Shown here one piece after another: positions 42,304 to 50,301 of a DNA stretch of 64,000 nt; positions within the stretch are counted from its first letter, which is position 1, and each line of letters starts with the position of its first letter. Position numbers and translations under genes: made by a program. The DNA comes from Niabella soli DSM 19437. Its GTDB lineage: Bacteria > Bacteroidota > Bacteroidia > Chitinophagales > Chitinophagaceae. Where the stretch lies: positions 3,968,001 to 4,032,000 of the forward strand of contig NZ_CP007035.1 in NCBI RefSeq assembly GCF_000243115.2, given 5' to 3'. The notes under the pieces are model-generated. The model had not been told where the DNA came from. It ran no database searches and saw nothing but the letters and a program-made list of their open reading frames with translations.

Positions 42304-42939
42304 TTAAATATTCGGTTGAGGCGTATAACGCAGGTAAGGTTTTACCTCTTTTACACCCTTAGGGAATTTTTTAATAGCATCTTCCGTGCTGATGGAAGGA
42401 ACGATGATCACATCTTCACCTTGCTTCCAGTCTGCCGGTGTAGCCACACTGTGGTTGGCAGTCAACTGTAAAGAATCGATCACACGCAGTACTTCCTGGA
42501 AATTTCTTCCGGTAGAAGCAGGGTAGGTGATGATCAGTTTTACTTTTTTATCGGGCCCGATGATGAACAGGGAACGCACGGTTGCTTTCTCTGAAGCATT
42601 GGGGTGGATCATGTCATAAAGTGTGGCAATATTGCGATCGGGGTCTGCCAGGATGGGGAAATCTACGGAACAATTGTTGGTTTCATTGATATCGTTTCTC
42701 CAGCCCAGATGTGAATCCAGCGGATCAACGCTTACGGCTAACGCCTTCACGTTTCTTTTTTCAAATTCGCTTTTCAGTAAAGCTGTTTTCCCTAATTCTG
42801 TTGTACAAACCGGGGTGTAATCTGCGGGGTGTGAAAAAAGAACGCCCCAGGAATTGCCCAGGTAATCATGAAAAGAAATTTCTCCTTCTGTGGACTGCGC
42901 TTTGAAGTCGGGCGCAATGTCTCCTAATCTTAATGACAT
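42304..42939 (-). CDS. 1-Cys (Prx6-type) peroxiredoxin
   Basis: Thiol peroxidase, 211 residues. The peroxidatic cysteine lies in HPADYTPVCTTELGKTALL near residue 45. LAVSVDPLDSHLGWRNDIN, FPILADPDRNIATLYDMIHPNA and VRSLFIIGPDKKVKLIITYPASTGRNF are the Prx6-family blocks. The longer C-terminal dimerisation extension ends KPYLRYTPQPN. It heads unit 1 of the sulfur locus and has a CTAC-N7-GTAG site in its promoter region, so it is co-regulated with sulfate reduction. It may protect Fe-S enzymes or handle reactive sulfur, which is inference. Confidence 0.92.
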   Translation of the reverse strand: MSLRLGDIAPDFKAQSTEGEISFHDYLGNSWGVLFSHPADYTPVCTTELGKTALLKSEFEKRNVKALAVSVDPLDSHLGWRNDINETNNCSVDFPILADPDRNIATLYDMIHPNASEKATVRSLFIIGPDKKVKLIITYPASTGRNFQEVLRVIDSLQLTANHSVATPADWKQGEDVIIVPSISTEDAIKKFPKGVKEVKPYLRYTPQPNI

Positions 42940-42983
42940 AATACAAACTATTTTTTGAGTTATTAAATAACTATTTTATAAAA

Positions 42984-43001
42984 CCTACCAACTAAGTAGA
43001 C
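42984..43001. promoter_or_regulatory. CTAC-N7-GTAG operator before the prx-cysH-cysD-cysN unit
   Basis: CCTACCAACTAAGTAGAC, cores CTAC 42985-42988 and GTAG 42996-42999, 45 bases upstream of the start codon. The flank AGTAGACTAAT is identical to that at 29381-29391. A separate palindrome AGTTATT-A-AATAACT lies at 42958-42972. Confidence 0.7.
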
Positions 43002-43171
43002 TAATAGGATAAAAAAATAGAGGACCGCAAGGTAGGAATTTTTTTTTAACCGGACGGCGAAAAAATTGGTTTTAATTTTTTTTTACATAAAAAACGGACA
43101 ACTGTTGTTAGTGAGCCAGGCTCTTTAGGATGTAGTGTTATATTAGGGGAGCAGCAGCGGAGCGGGTTTTA

Positions 43172-43579
43172 TTAATCCTGGAGGTCTTTCAGCGTGCGGT
43201 TTTCCAGCACCTGCAACGTAGCGTCCCGCACCTGTTTCATAACGTCATTGAGCCCGCAGTGTTTTTCATCGCAATTTTTACAGCGTTCATAAAAATACAG
43301 GCTTACGCAGGGGAGCATGGAAATAGGCCCGTCGATCAACCGGATAATGGTTGCCATTTTAACATCGGCCGGATTTTTTTTGAAAAAATAACCGCCGCCT
43401 TTACCTTTTTTGCTTTCCAGGATATCTGCTTTTTTAAGCTCCAGCAGGATGTTTTCCAGAAACTTAAGAGGAATGCGTTTCTTTTTTGCGATCTCGGAGA
43501 TCAGCACGGGGCCATCCTGTTGCTTATCAGCCAGATAGCTAAGCGCTTTAAAAGCGTATTGCGATTTTTTTGTGAGCAT
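43172..43579 (-). CDS. Rrf2-family transcriptional regulator, likely Fe-S or thiol sensing
   Basis: 135 residues. The N-terminal winged helix begins MLTKKSQYAFKALSYLA, the hallmark of Rrf2/IscR/CymR proteins, with ISEIAKKKRIPLKFLENILLELKKADILESKKGKGGGYFF forming the recognition helix and wing. Cysteines 91, 100, 103 and 108 (spacing x8, x2, x4) are placed like the cluster-binding cysteines of IscR/NsrR. It is encoded immediately upstream of, and on the same strand as, the sulfur units, with 232 bases between its 3' end and the peroxiredoxin start. It is the obvious candidate to bind the four CTAC-N7-GTAG sites. No such site precedes its own gene. Confidence 0.9.
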   Translation of the reverse strand: MLTKKSQYAFKALSYLADKQQDGPVLISEIAKKKRIPLKFLENILLELKKADILESKKGKGGGYFFKKNPADVKMATIIRLIDGPISMLPCVSLYFYERCKNCDEKHCGLNDVMKQVRDATLQVLENRTLKDLQD

Positions 43580-43681
43580 ATAGTAATAACAAATGTTAGG
43601 TCATAAAGTTAAGAAACTCTTGGTTCAAAAATGAACCCGTACACCCATTAACTGTCTTTTTCTATTTATAAATCTGCGAAT

Positions 43682-44674
43682 TTATTTCAGCCGGTGACGC
43701 TGATTCTGTAAAACATTTTGGAGGGTCCAGGGGATCTGTTTTTCGAAAGGCATTTGCCTTTCAGGGCAATCTTCTTTGGAACAAAGCACACATTGAAAGG
43801 ACCTGCAGCCGTCTGAATGAACGAAGAATTCAACCGCTTCGCCATATTTATTGCGGATCAGCGCCGTCAGCTTATCAATTTCCTGGTGGGCCTGGAGCAC
43901 ATTCAGGTACCAGGGCACGGTAAGATGACAATCAATATGCAATACACTGCCATACTTTATAACACGGAAATTGTGCAGGTCGACCCAGTTTTGACTGCGG
44001 TGCTCGTTTATATAGTGGATCATTTCCCCGAGCAATTGCTCATCTGCTTCGTCCATAATGCCGGCCACCGACCGGCGTAATATGGTATAGGAAGTGTATA
44101 GGATAAAGGCTGCAAGTAAGATGGCCACAACCGAGTCGATCCAGTGCAGCCCTGTAAAATACACCAGCGCCAGTCCTATGATAATGGTAATTGTGGACCA
44201 GGTATCGGTTTGCAGGTGTTTGCCACTTACCTCCAGCGCCAGGGAATGATTCTTTTTTCCTATTTTGATGCAAACGCCTCCCAGGGCGTAATTCGCAATT
44301 GCGGTGACGGCAATAAGCAGCATTCCGATGTCCAGCCGGTTCAACATAACGGGATGAATCAACTGGTCGATTGCCTTGTATAAAATGACCAGGCCCGCAA
44401 TGCCGATCATGGTGCCTTCAACAGCGGCAGATAAAAACTCAGCTTTGCCATGCCCATAAGGATGATTTTCATCGCGTGGCTGCGCCGCCAGGTAAAGGCT
44501 GTACAGCCCAATGAAGCCCGCGGCCACATTGGCAATGCTTTCCAGCGCATCGGTCAGTATTGCAACGGAGTACGTAAAGAAATATGCGATGAATTTTATG
44601 ATCAGTAATAACAGCGATACTGCTACCACCCACTTTTGAATTTTGATATTTTGTCTGGATTCCGTGGTTGTCAT
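43682..44674 (-). CDS. Cation diffusion facilitator (CDF) metal transporter with Cys-rich tail
   Basis: 330 residues, six helices. The TM2 metal site is in ILTDALESIANVAAG, DENHPYGHGKAEFLSA is the conserved cytoplasmic loop, and TM5 carries LHWIDSVVAILLAAF with the His/Asp pair. The C-terminal cytoplasmic ferredoxin-like domain (VDLHNFRVIKYGSVLHIDCHLTVPWYLNV) is followed by a tail CRSFQCVLCSKEDCPERQMPF with four cysteines near residues 298-312. Such tails occur in some Bacteroidota members and could bind Zn or Fe. Proton-coupled efflux of Zn, Fe, Mn or Co is the family role. It lies 27 bases after the LptF/G gene and precedes the Rrf2 gene. Confidence 0.9.
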   Translation of the reverse strand: MTTTESRQNIKIQKWVVAVSLLLLIIKFIAYFFTYSVAILTDALESIANVAAGFIGLYSLYLAAQPRDENHPYGHGKAEFLSAAVEGTMIGIAGLVILYKAIDQLIHPVMLNRLDIGMLLIAVTAIANYALGGVCIKIGKKNHSLALEVSGKHLQTDTWSTITIIIGLALVYFTGLHWIDSVVAILLAAFILYTSYTILRRSVAGIMDEADEQLLGEMIHYINEHRSQNWVDLHNFRVIKYGSVLHIDCHLTVPWYLNVLQAHQEIDKLTALIRNKYGEAVEFFVHSDGCRSFQCVLCSKEDCPERQMPFEKQIPWTLQNVLQNQRHRLK

Positions 44675-44701
44675 GATGAATAAAAAAGGGTTTCAGGAAG
44701 G

Positions 44702-46459
44702 TTAGGATTTTCCGGAGTTCAGGCGTTTCTGTTTTATCTTACTCAAGAGCTTTCGCCTGAGGCGGTTGTAGAATTCCTTATTAAAAAGATTGGAATCGTG
44801 CATGGCTTTATACGTAAGAAAGACGCCGATTGGAGCAAGGATGAAAGTGGAAAGCCACAATCCTGAAAAAGCGCTGAGGCTGCCTTCTTTCGCCATTTTT
44901 TCACCCGTGTTGGAAGAAAAATAAAACACCAGAAAAAATACGATCGCAAAGATCATGGGCGTTCCCAGCCCACCCTTACGGATAATAGAGCCCAGGGGGG
45001 CGCCAATCATAAACATCAGGAAGCAGGCCAGTGCCAGCACGATCTTTTTATGCCATTCTATTTTATAGCGCCGGATATTTTTCTCCTGTTCCTGTATGCT
45101 GCTGAGGTTAATGCTGGCATTATCTTTTGCCGCATTAATATTTCCAAGCGCCCGTTCTCCCAGGTTGCTTTGCACACTGTCTGGCAAAAATGCCGTGAGG
45201 GTTTGAGCTTCCTGTTTTTTCTTTCGCAGCGCCGCGCTGTCGGTTTTGACCGTGTTGCGGGCAACAGAATCGAGTGGGACGACTGGTATCGCGGGTTTTG
45301 CCCGCACAACCGAATCGCTCTTCTTTTGGATACTGTCTGCCCGTGCGGCTCTTTTTTTCCTCTTTTTTATTTTTTTTGCGGCAGCGGAAAGTGCTGCTGT
45401 TGCCGAATCTTTTTTATGTAAAACGGAGTCTTTTTTTATGGGTTTTGCTGCTACAGCAACCGCTTTTCCTGTTACCGAATCCAGGCCTCTGAAAGCTTCA
45501 TTGTTCTTTTTAAAATTGAGCACGGAATCCGGAATGGTGACTCCTTTTACCACGCTATCCTTATACTGTAATAAACTGAAGTTGGCCATCATATTGGATC
45601 GGTAGCGGCCAATTTCCGCATCTGCAACTCTCGTCATGGAATCGATCGAAAGATTCAGTTGCCGCATATTCAATACCCGTTCATTATTGCGGTTATTGCT
45701 GTCACTGGACGATTTAAAGTTAAAAGAACTGATGTCCAGTTGCATTTTATATTGCTGAAAACCGAGGCGTACGTATTCGGTGGCGGAGTCGGAACGGTTG
45801 CCGCGTTCCTGGTAGCGCCATCCGTCTTTAAAAACGATATCCAGGAACCGTTTGTCGGGGGAGGGGCGCATGGTGCCGCTTTTGGCGATCACAAAGTTAT
45901 CCTGCAGGGCGCCATATGCATTATTTTCAAAAACAATTACATCCCGTATGGTGCTGTCGTCCTTTTCTTTTTTCCCGATTTTAATAGCAAAACGGTCCAG
46001 CTTGTCATAAAAGACACCTTCTTTGATATCAAAGGCTGGCTTGGCCAACACGATATCAGAGAGCATGGTGCGGGATTTTAGTTGCGCCACCGGGATAATA
46101 TAGTTGGCAAAAAGAAAGGCGCAAAAACTGATAAAAAGCGATACAAAAACCAGGGGGCGCATAAAACGGAGCAACGATATTCCCGAGGATTTGACGGCCA
46201 CCAGCTCAAAAGATTCGCCCAGGTTGCCGAAAGTCATTAATGAAGACAACAGCACGGCCAGGGGCAGGGCCAGCGGGATCAATACCGCGCTCTGGTACCA
46301 GATAAATTTCAGAATGGTGAATGCATCCAGCCCTTTGCCCACAAAATCATCGATCCACAACCAAAAGAACTGCATTACCAGTACAAAGAGCGTAATGAAA
46401 AAAGTGGCCACAAACGGGCCAATAAATGATTTAATAATTAGTTTGTCTAACTTTTTCAA
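44702..46459 (-). CDS. LptF/LptG-family (YjgP/YjgQ) lipopolysaccharide export permease
   Basis: 585 residues, far longer than the about 360 of E. coli LptF/G. Three N-terminal helices (LDKLIIKSFIGPFVATFFITLFVLVMQ; LIPLALPLAVLLSSLMTFGNLGESFELVA; LVFVSLFISFCAFLFANYIIP) precede the periplasmic beta-jellyroll. Three C-terminal helices (IVLALACFLMFMIGAPLGSIIRKGGLG and after) complete the ABC permease of the LPS bridge. Between the jellyroll and the last helices, residues about 325-415 are a Lys/Ala/Ser/Asp-rich low-complexity insert with recurring xDSx units (KKDSV, KKDSA, SDSV, LDSV, TDSA). The insert is probably disordered and periplasmic. The ATPase LptB is not encoded nearby. Confidence 0.9.
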   Translation of the reverse strand: MKKLDKLIIKSFIGPFVATFFITLFVLVMQFFWLWIDDFVGKGLDAFTILKFIWYQSAVLIPLALPLAVLLSSLMTFGNLGESFELVAVKSSGISLLRFMRPLVFVSLFISFCAFLFANYIIPVAQLKSRTMLSDIVLAKPAFDIKEGVFYDKLDRFAIKIGKKEKDDSTIRDVIVFENNAYGALQDNFVIAKSGTMRPSPDKRFLDIVFKDGWRYQERGNRSDSATEYVRLGFQQYKMQLDISSFNFKSSSDSNNRNNERVLNMRQLNLSIDSMTRVADAEIGRYRSNMMANFSLLQYKDSVVKGVTIPDSVLNFKKNNEAFRGLDSVTGKAVAVAAKPIKKDSVLHKKDSATAALSAAAKKIKKRKKRAARADSIQKKSDSVVRAKPAIPVVPLDSVARNTVKTDSAALRKKKQEAQTLTAFLPDSVQSNLGERALGNINAAKDNASINLSSIQEQEKNIRRYKIEWHKKIVLALACFLMFMIGAPLGSIIRKGGLGTPMIFAIVFFLVFYFSSNTGEKMAKEGSLSAFSGLWLSTFILAPIGVFLTYKAMHDSNLFNKEFYNRLRRKLLSKIKQKRLNSGKS

Positions 46460-46591
46460 TTCCTTCCTGTTTCTGGTCTGCTGTACCTGGTACCTGGATC
46501 ATGGTTTATAGTTAAGGGTTCATAGCTCACGCGCCATGAACTATGATCTATTTGCCATAAACTCTTTAATTTGCAAATAACGCATACAATA

Positions 46592-47221
46592 ATGGAACAA
46601 ACAAAATTAAGCCTTTCTGCACAGGAGCTGGCAATGGTCACCGACCCCGGAATTATTTTAACAAAGAATGGGGTTTTGCAAAAAATGCAGTCAGCATTGT
46701 ATGCGCTTTATGCCTGGCAGCAGGATTTTGTGGCAAAGAACAACGGGTTGCCGGCGGCGTTATTTGAAACGAACGGGAAAGTGGCTAAAGGCGAAAGTTA
46801 TAAGGGGTTACCGTATGTTTTGCTCGATTACCCCCGTAATTTCAGGCAGGGTCATTTTTTTTCTATAAGGAGCCTCTTCTGGTGGGGCCGGCAGGTAAGT
46901 ACAACGTTGCATCTTTCAGGAAACCAGGTACAGCGGTGGGCGCCCCTGTTATGCCGGCGCATAAGCTGTTTACAGGAACATCATTTTTATTTGAGTTATA
47001 GCGGTGATGAGTGGGAGCATGACCTAAGCGAAGATACCTACAGCCCGCTTGCTGAAATGACGATTGACGAACTACAGCGCATCACTGCCCATAGCCGGTT
47101 TCTTAAAATAGCTTCCTTTATAGCCATTGGCCAGCTCATTGACGCGCCGGAGTTCTGGCGGAACCGCTTCCGCACGCTACTGGAAATTCTTTTTAAACCT
47201 GAGGAAGGCGGGGCTGTTTAG
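46592..47221 (+). CDS. Conserved hypothetical protein
   Basis: 209 residues from ATG 46592. I do not recognise a characterised family. Visible features are an N-terminal helix LSLSAQELAMVTDPGIILTKNGVLQKM, the phrase GLPYVLLDYPRNFRQGHFFSIRSLFWWGRQVSTTLHLSG, and C-terminal ITAHSRFLKIASFIAIGQLIDAPEFWRNRFRTLLEIL. No signal peptide or membrane helix is evident, so it is probably cytosolic. The pattern is that of a lineage-conserved protein of about 210 residues. A near-promoter TTAATTTG lies about 20 bases upstream. It is convergent with the START-like gene and divergent from lptF/G, so context gives no function. Confidence 0.65.
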   Translation: MEQTKLSLSAQELAMVTDPGIILTKNGVLQKMQSALYALYAWQQDFVAKNNGLPAALFETNGKVAKGESYKGLPYVLLDYPRNFRQGHFFSIRSLFWWGRQVSTTLHLSGNQVQRWAPLLCRRISCLQEHHFYLSYSGDEWEHDLSEDTYSPLAEMTIDELQRITAHSRFLKIASFIAIGQLIDAPEFWRNRFRTLLEILFKPEEGGAV

Positions 47222-47240
47222 ATTTAATTGATCAGAGAGG

Positions 47241-47618
47241 TCAGTTACCCAGGCGATGGAATAATTCCTTGACCTGGTAATCCCAAAGCTGGCTTTGGTC
47301 TTTAAGCTCTCTTTTTTCCGCGAAATCGGTGATTACAAGGATGGTCTGGTTCGTAATTTCAGATTTATCGATACGGAACTCAAAATATTCGCTTTTTGGC
47401 GCGCCCACCCAATGGAAGCGGATAAAACGCTCTTCTTCCTGGTCCAGTACTTCCGCTTCTTCTGTAGAACCGTTCCAACCAAAATAGAAATGCCCGTTCC
47501 TTTCGTCCACTGTTTCCGCAAACCACTCACCCAACCCGTTTGATGTAGCCAAAAATTCATATAAAATGGTCGGGGAACAACGAACCGGGAACTCAAGTGT
47601 ATATAGCTGTTTACTCAT
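47241..47618 (-). CDS. START-like (SRPBCC) domain protein
   Basis: 125 residues. MSKQLYTLEFPVRCSPTILYEFLATSNGLGEWFAETVDERNGHFYFGWNGSTEEAEVLDQEEERFIRFHWVGAP follows the helix-grip pattern: first strand, paired helices with LxxWFA, then a meander with FxW. A long C-terminal helix is QSQLWDYQVKELFHRLGN. It resembles the START-like family restricted to Bacteroidota, related to AHSA1 proteins, which binds small hydrophobic ligands or acts as a co-chaperone. Ligand unknown. A 13-bp hairpin lies 136 bases upstream. Confidence 0.75.
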   Translation of the reverse strand: MSKQLYTLEFPVRCSPTILYEFLATSNGLGEWFAETVDERNGHFYFGWNGSTEEAEVLDQEEERFIRFHWVGAPKSEYFEFRIDKSEITNQTILVITDFAEKRELKDQSQLWDYQVKELFHRLGN

Positions 47619-47753
47619 CTCTGTTGGGTATATTTAATAATCCAATTCGCTACAATAATATTAAAATTATATTACTGTCAAAATTTTTTTTAAAAATCAG
47701 GGGTTTAGGAGGATAGTGGGGTGGTTTTTGATGAATTAAACACTTTTTAACCT

Positions 47754-47786
47754 GCAATACCAAAATTTGCACAATTTTGATATTGC
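47754..47786. repeat. 13-bp hairpin between mnmE and the START-like gene
   Basis: GCAATACCAAAAT (47754-47766) and ATTTTGATATTGC (47774-47786) pair with one mismatch around the loop TTGCACA. It has no adjacent T-run. It may be an operator or RNA leader for the START-like gene. Confidence 0.45.
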
Positions 47787-47819
47787 AAAAACGGTGCAAT
47801 GGGAGCAGGGAAGTTTCTT

Positions 47820-49193
47820 TTATTTCCCAATACAGAACTTCCCAAAGATCGTTCCTAATATATCCCGGTCTACTTCTACCTGACCGGTGATGGCACCAAG
47901 ATAGTGGAGCGCACGCCGGATATCTATTGATAACAGATCGCCGGTAAGGCCTTGTTCCATCCCTGTTTCAATGGCCTGAAGGCTTTCCATCATTTTTGCC
48001 AGCGCCTCATAATGGCGGGCATTGGTTACAATGGTGTTTTCAGTTTTGATGGTATCGCCGATCGCTTTTTCGTACATCAGGTCTTTAAGAGCTTCAATGC
48101 CGGTATTGTTTTTTGCACTGATCGCAATTTCTGATTCTTTATTTCTGATTGCTGATTTCTGATTTCCCTTGTGATCGGTTTTGTTCCACACCGTAATGGT
48201 CTTGTCAGCAAAAGGCGCCAGCCAGTCAATAGGAGTATTGTCCGGATCGGTAATGTCTGACAGGTGCAGGATCAATGCTGCTTTCTCCGCGTTCTGCTTG
48301 CTGCGTTTGATGCCGATGCTTTCGATCTGGTCCAACGTGTGCTCGCGGATGCCTGCTGTATCTATCAGCCGGAACAGCACTCCCTTTATATTCAGCGTTT
48401 CCTCAATAGTATCCCGCGTAGTGCCGGCAATATCGCTCACAATAGCGCGTTCCTCATTCAGCAATGCGTTTAACAATGTGCTTTTACCTACATTGGGTTT
48501 TCCGATGATGGCAACGGCAACGCCATTCTTGATTACATTGCCTAATTGAAAGGAGTTGAGCAAATTTGAGATCTGCGATTTGAGATTTGCGATCAGGCTT
48601 TTGAACTGTGCGCGGTCGGCAAACTCCACGTCCTCATCGCTGAAATCCAGTTCCAATTCAATTAATGCAGCAAAATTGATCAGTTGATCCCGGAGTTGGG
48701 CCAGTTCGCCGGAGAACCCGCCCCGCAGTTGTTGCAGGGCTGCCTGTTGCTGGGCCTTGCTATCGGCAGCGATCAGGTCCGCTACAGCTTCTGCCTGAGC
48801 CAGATCCAGCTTTCCATTTAAGAAGGCCCGCTGGGTGTATTCACCGGCCCGGGCCAGCCGGGCGCCGGTGGCAACAGCAGCTTCCAGTATTTTCCGGAGA
48901 ATATAGGGAGAGCCGTGCCCGCTGATCTCCACCACATCTTCCCCGGTATAACTTTTGGGCCCCTTGAATATGGTGACCACTACTTCGTCGATAAACTCCC
49001 CTCCACCCGGATCAATGATATGCCCGAAATGAACCGTATGCGAGGGCTGAAGGGTGAGCTCCCGCCCCTTGAAAATTTTACCCGCAATCGCAAGGGCGTC
49101 CGAACCGCTCAGCCTTATGACGCCAATGGCGCCCACACCCGGAGGAGTGGCAATAGCGACGATAGTATCTTCAAACCCAGAAAGATGATTCAT
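47820..49193 (-). CDS. mnmE: tRNA modification GTPase MnmE
   Basis: With MnmG it installs the cmnm5 group on wobble uridine of tRNAs. 457 residues. The N-terminal formyl-THF-binding domain begins DTIVAIATPPGVGAIGVIRLSG. The helical domain contains KSYTGEDVVEISGHGSPYIL and GARLARAGEYTQRAFLNGKLDLAQAEAVADLI. The inserted G domain has GKPNVGKSTLLNALL (G1), SDIAGTTRDTIEE (G2), LIDTAGIRE (G3) and NKTD (G4), and the essential C-terminal FCIGK is present. The -7 box TACTTTTG lies only 5 bases before the ATG, suggesting a leaderless message. Confidence 0.96.
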   Translation of the reverse strand: MNHLSGFEDTIVAIATPPGVGAIGVIRLSGSDALAIAGKIFKGRELTLQPSHTVHFGHIIDPGGGEFIDEVVVTIFKGPKSYTGEDVVEISGHGSPYILRKILEAAVATGARLARAGEYTQRAFLNGKLDLAQAEAVADLIAADSKAQQQAALQQLRGGFSGELAQLRDQLINFAALIELELDFSDEDVEFADRAQFKSLIANLKSQISNLLNSFQLGNVIKNGVAVAIIGKPNVGKSTLLNALLNEERAIVSDIAGTTRDTIEETLNIKGVLFRLIDTAGIREHTLDQIESIGIKRSKQNAEKAALILHLSDITDPDNTPIDWLAPFADKTITVWNKTDHKGNQKSAIRNKESEIAISAKNNTGIEALKDLMYEKAIGDTIKTENTIVTNARHYEALAKMMESLQAIETGMEQGLTGDLLSIDIRRALHYLGAITGQVEVDRDILGTIFGKFCIGK

Positions 49194-49198
49194 GGCTG

Positions 49199-49206
49199 CA
49201 AAAGTA
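49199..49206 (-). promoter_or_regulatory. -7 box TACTTTTG for mnmE, 5 bases from ATG
   Basis: Exact TAnnTTTG on the minus strand followed by CAGCC and the ATG at 49193. With initiation 5-7 bases after the box the mRNA would start at the start codon. The spacer 49207-49410 otherwise contains only TCTGTGAAAATCTG-like words. Confidence 0.55.
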
Positions 49207-49410
49207 CCGATTCGGGGGGATAGCGCCTATATGCCCGCTTTTCGGGAACATAACACTTTTATTTTCACTGATTCTTCAGATTCACAAAGAAGCTTTTAAA
49301 CCTTTTGCGCAATCACTATTCTTTTCTGTGAAAATCTGTTGTTTCTGTGAGCCGTACATTCATATTATACTTAATTTTATTGCCTTCATCCAATTAATTG
49401 TAATCTTATC

Positions 49411-50196
49411 ATGCAAGTACGGTTTTTGCCTTTCCTGGTTTTATTGTTTGCTCTGTGCCCCTTTATTTCAAAATCTCAAAAAACTGCTCAGCCCGAGTAT
49501 TACCAATTGTCCATATATAAATATTCCAAAACTGAACAGGAAGCAGTGCTGAAGCAGTATTTTGAAACAGCGCTGGTGCCGGCGCTGCATCGTCAGCAGA
49601 TCAACCGGGTGGGTGTGTTTGAAAAAATAGCGAATGATACTGCTGCCGTAAAGGAGCTTTATGTATTGATTCCTCTTAAGAACCCCGGTCAACAGGAATT
49701 GGTCAGGCAGCGGCTGCAAAAGGATGCGCCTTATCTTTCGGCGAGCCAGCCCTTCCGCGAAGCGAATTATAAAACTCCTGCGTATGACCGTATGGAAACC
49801 ATATGGCTGAAAGCATTTGCGCTGATGCCGGCGCTGAAGATCCCTGCATTAACGGGACAGAAGCAGGAGCGGGTGTATGAACTCCGCAGTTATCAAAGTC
49901 CTACCGAGCAATTATTTCGCAGTAAAGTAAAAATGTTTAACGAGGGCGGTGAGATCGCTATTTTCAAAAACCTGAACTTTAATGCGGTTTTTTATGGGGA
50001 AGTGATTGCGGGCTGTCATATGCCCAACCTGATGTACCTGACCACGCATGAAAACAAGGAAGACCGGGATGCCCACTGGAAAAGCTTTGGCAGCGACCCG
50101 GCCTGGAAACGGCTGAATACAATGGAGGAGTATAAAAACAATGTTTCTCATATCGATATTTCTTTTCTTCGACCTCTGGCTTGTTCGGATATTTAA
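49411..50196 (+). CDS. NIPSNAP-family secreted protein
   Basis: 261 residues. Signal peptide MQVRFLPFLVLLFALCPFISKS, then two ferredoxin-like NIPSNAP repeats. The first is YYQLSIYKYSKTEQEAVLKQYFETALVPALHRQQINRVGVFE. The second and better conserved is RVYELRSYQSPTEQLFRSKVKMFNEGGEIAIFKNLNFNAVFYGEVIAG, followed by LMYLTTHENKEDRDAHWKSFGSDPAWKRL. The alpha-beta barrel of this family is also found in many Bacteroidota secreted proteins of unknown role. It probably acts in the periplasm. Downstream, truB has its own promoter. Confidence 0.85.
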   Translation: MQVRFLPFLVLLFALCPFISKSQKTAQPEYYQLSIYKYSKTEQEAVLKQYFETALVPALHRQQINRVGVFEKIANDTAAVKELYVLIPLKNPGQQELVRQRLQKDAPYLSASQPFREANYKTPAYDRMETIWLKAFALMPALKIPALTGQKQERVYELRSYQSPTEQLFRSKVKMFNEGGEIAIFKNLNFNAVFYGEVIAGCHMPNLMYLTTHENKEDRDAHWKSFGSDPAWKRLNTMEEYKNNVSHIDISFLRPLACSDI

Positions 50197-50287
50197 CAGC
50201 GTTTGTGTAAAGGTCTCCCACAGATCGCGCTGATTTTCGCAGAAAAAGAGCCTGTCTGCAGTGGTCTGCGTATTCTGCGGGAAACCT

Positions 50288-50295
50288 TACTTTTG
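50288..50295 (+). promoter_or_regulatory. -7 box TACTTTTG for truB, 6 bases from ATG
   Basis: Exact TAnnTTTG followed by CCCGAA and ATG 50302, the same arrangement as mnmE and tetR. The upstream 50219-50285 is a word-like repeat with CACAGAT, CGCAGA and CTGCG units. Confidence 0.55.
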
Positions 50296-50301
50296 CCCGA
50301 A

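Noticed and set aside
42958-42972. Palindrome AGTTATT-A-AATAACT as a further Rrf2 site
   Set aside because: It lacks the CTAC/GTAG half-sites and spacing common to the other four; kept only as a note in the operator entry.
50203-50301. N-terminal extension of TruB by 33 codons
   Set aside because: It runs through a word-like repeat and past a -7 promoter box located 6 bases before ATG 50302.
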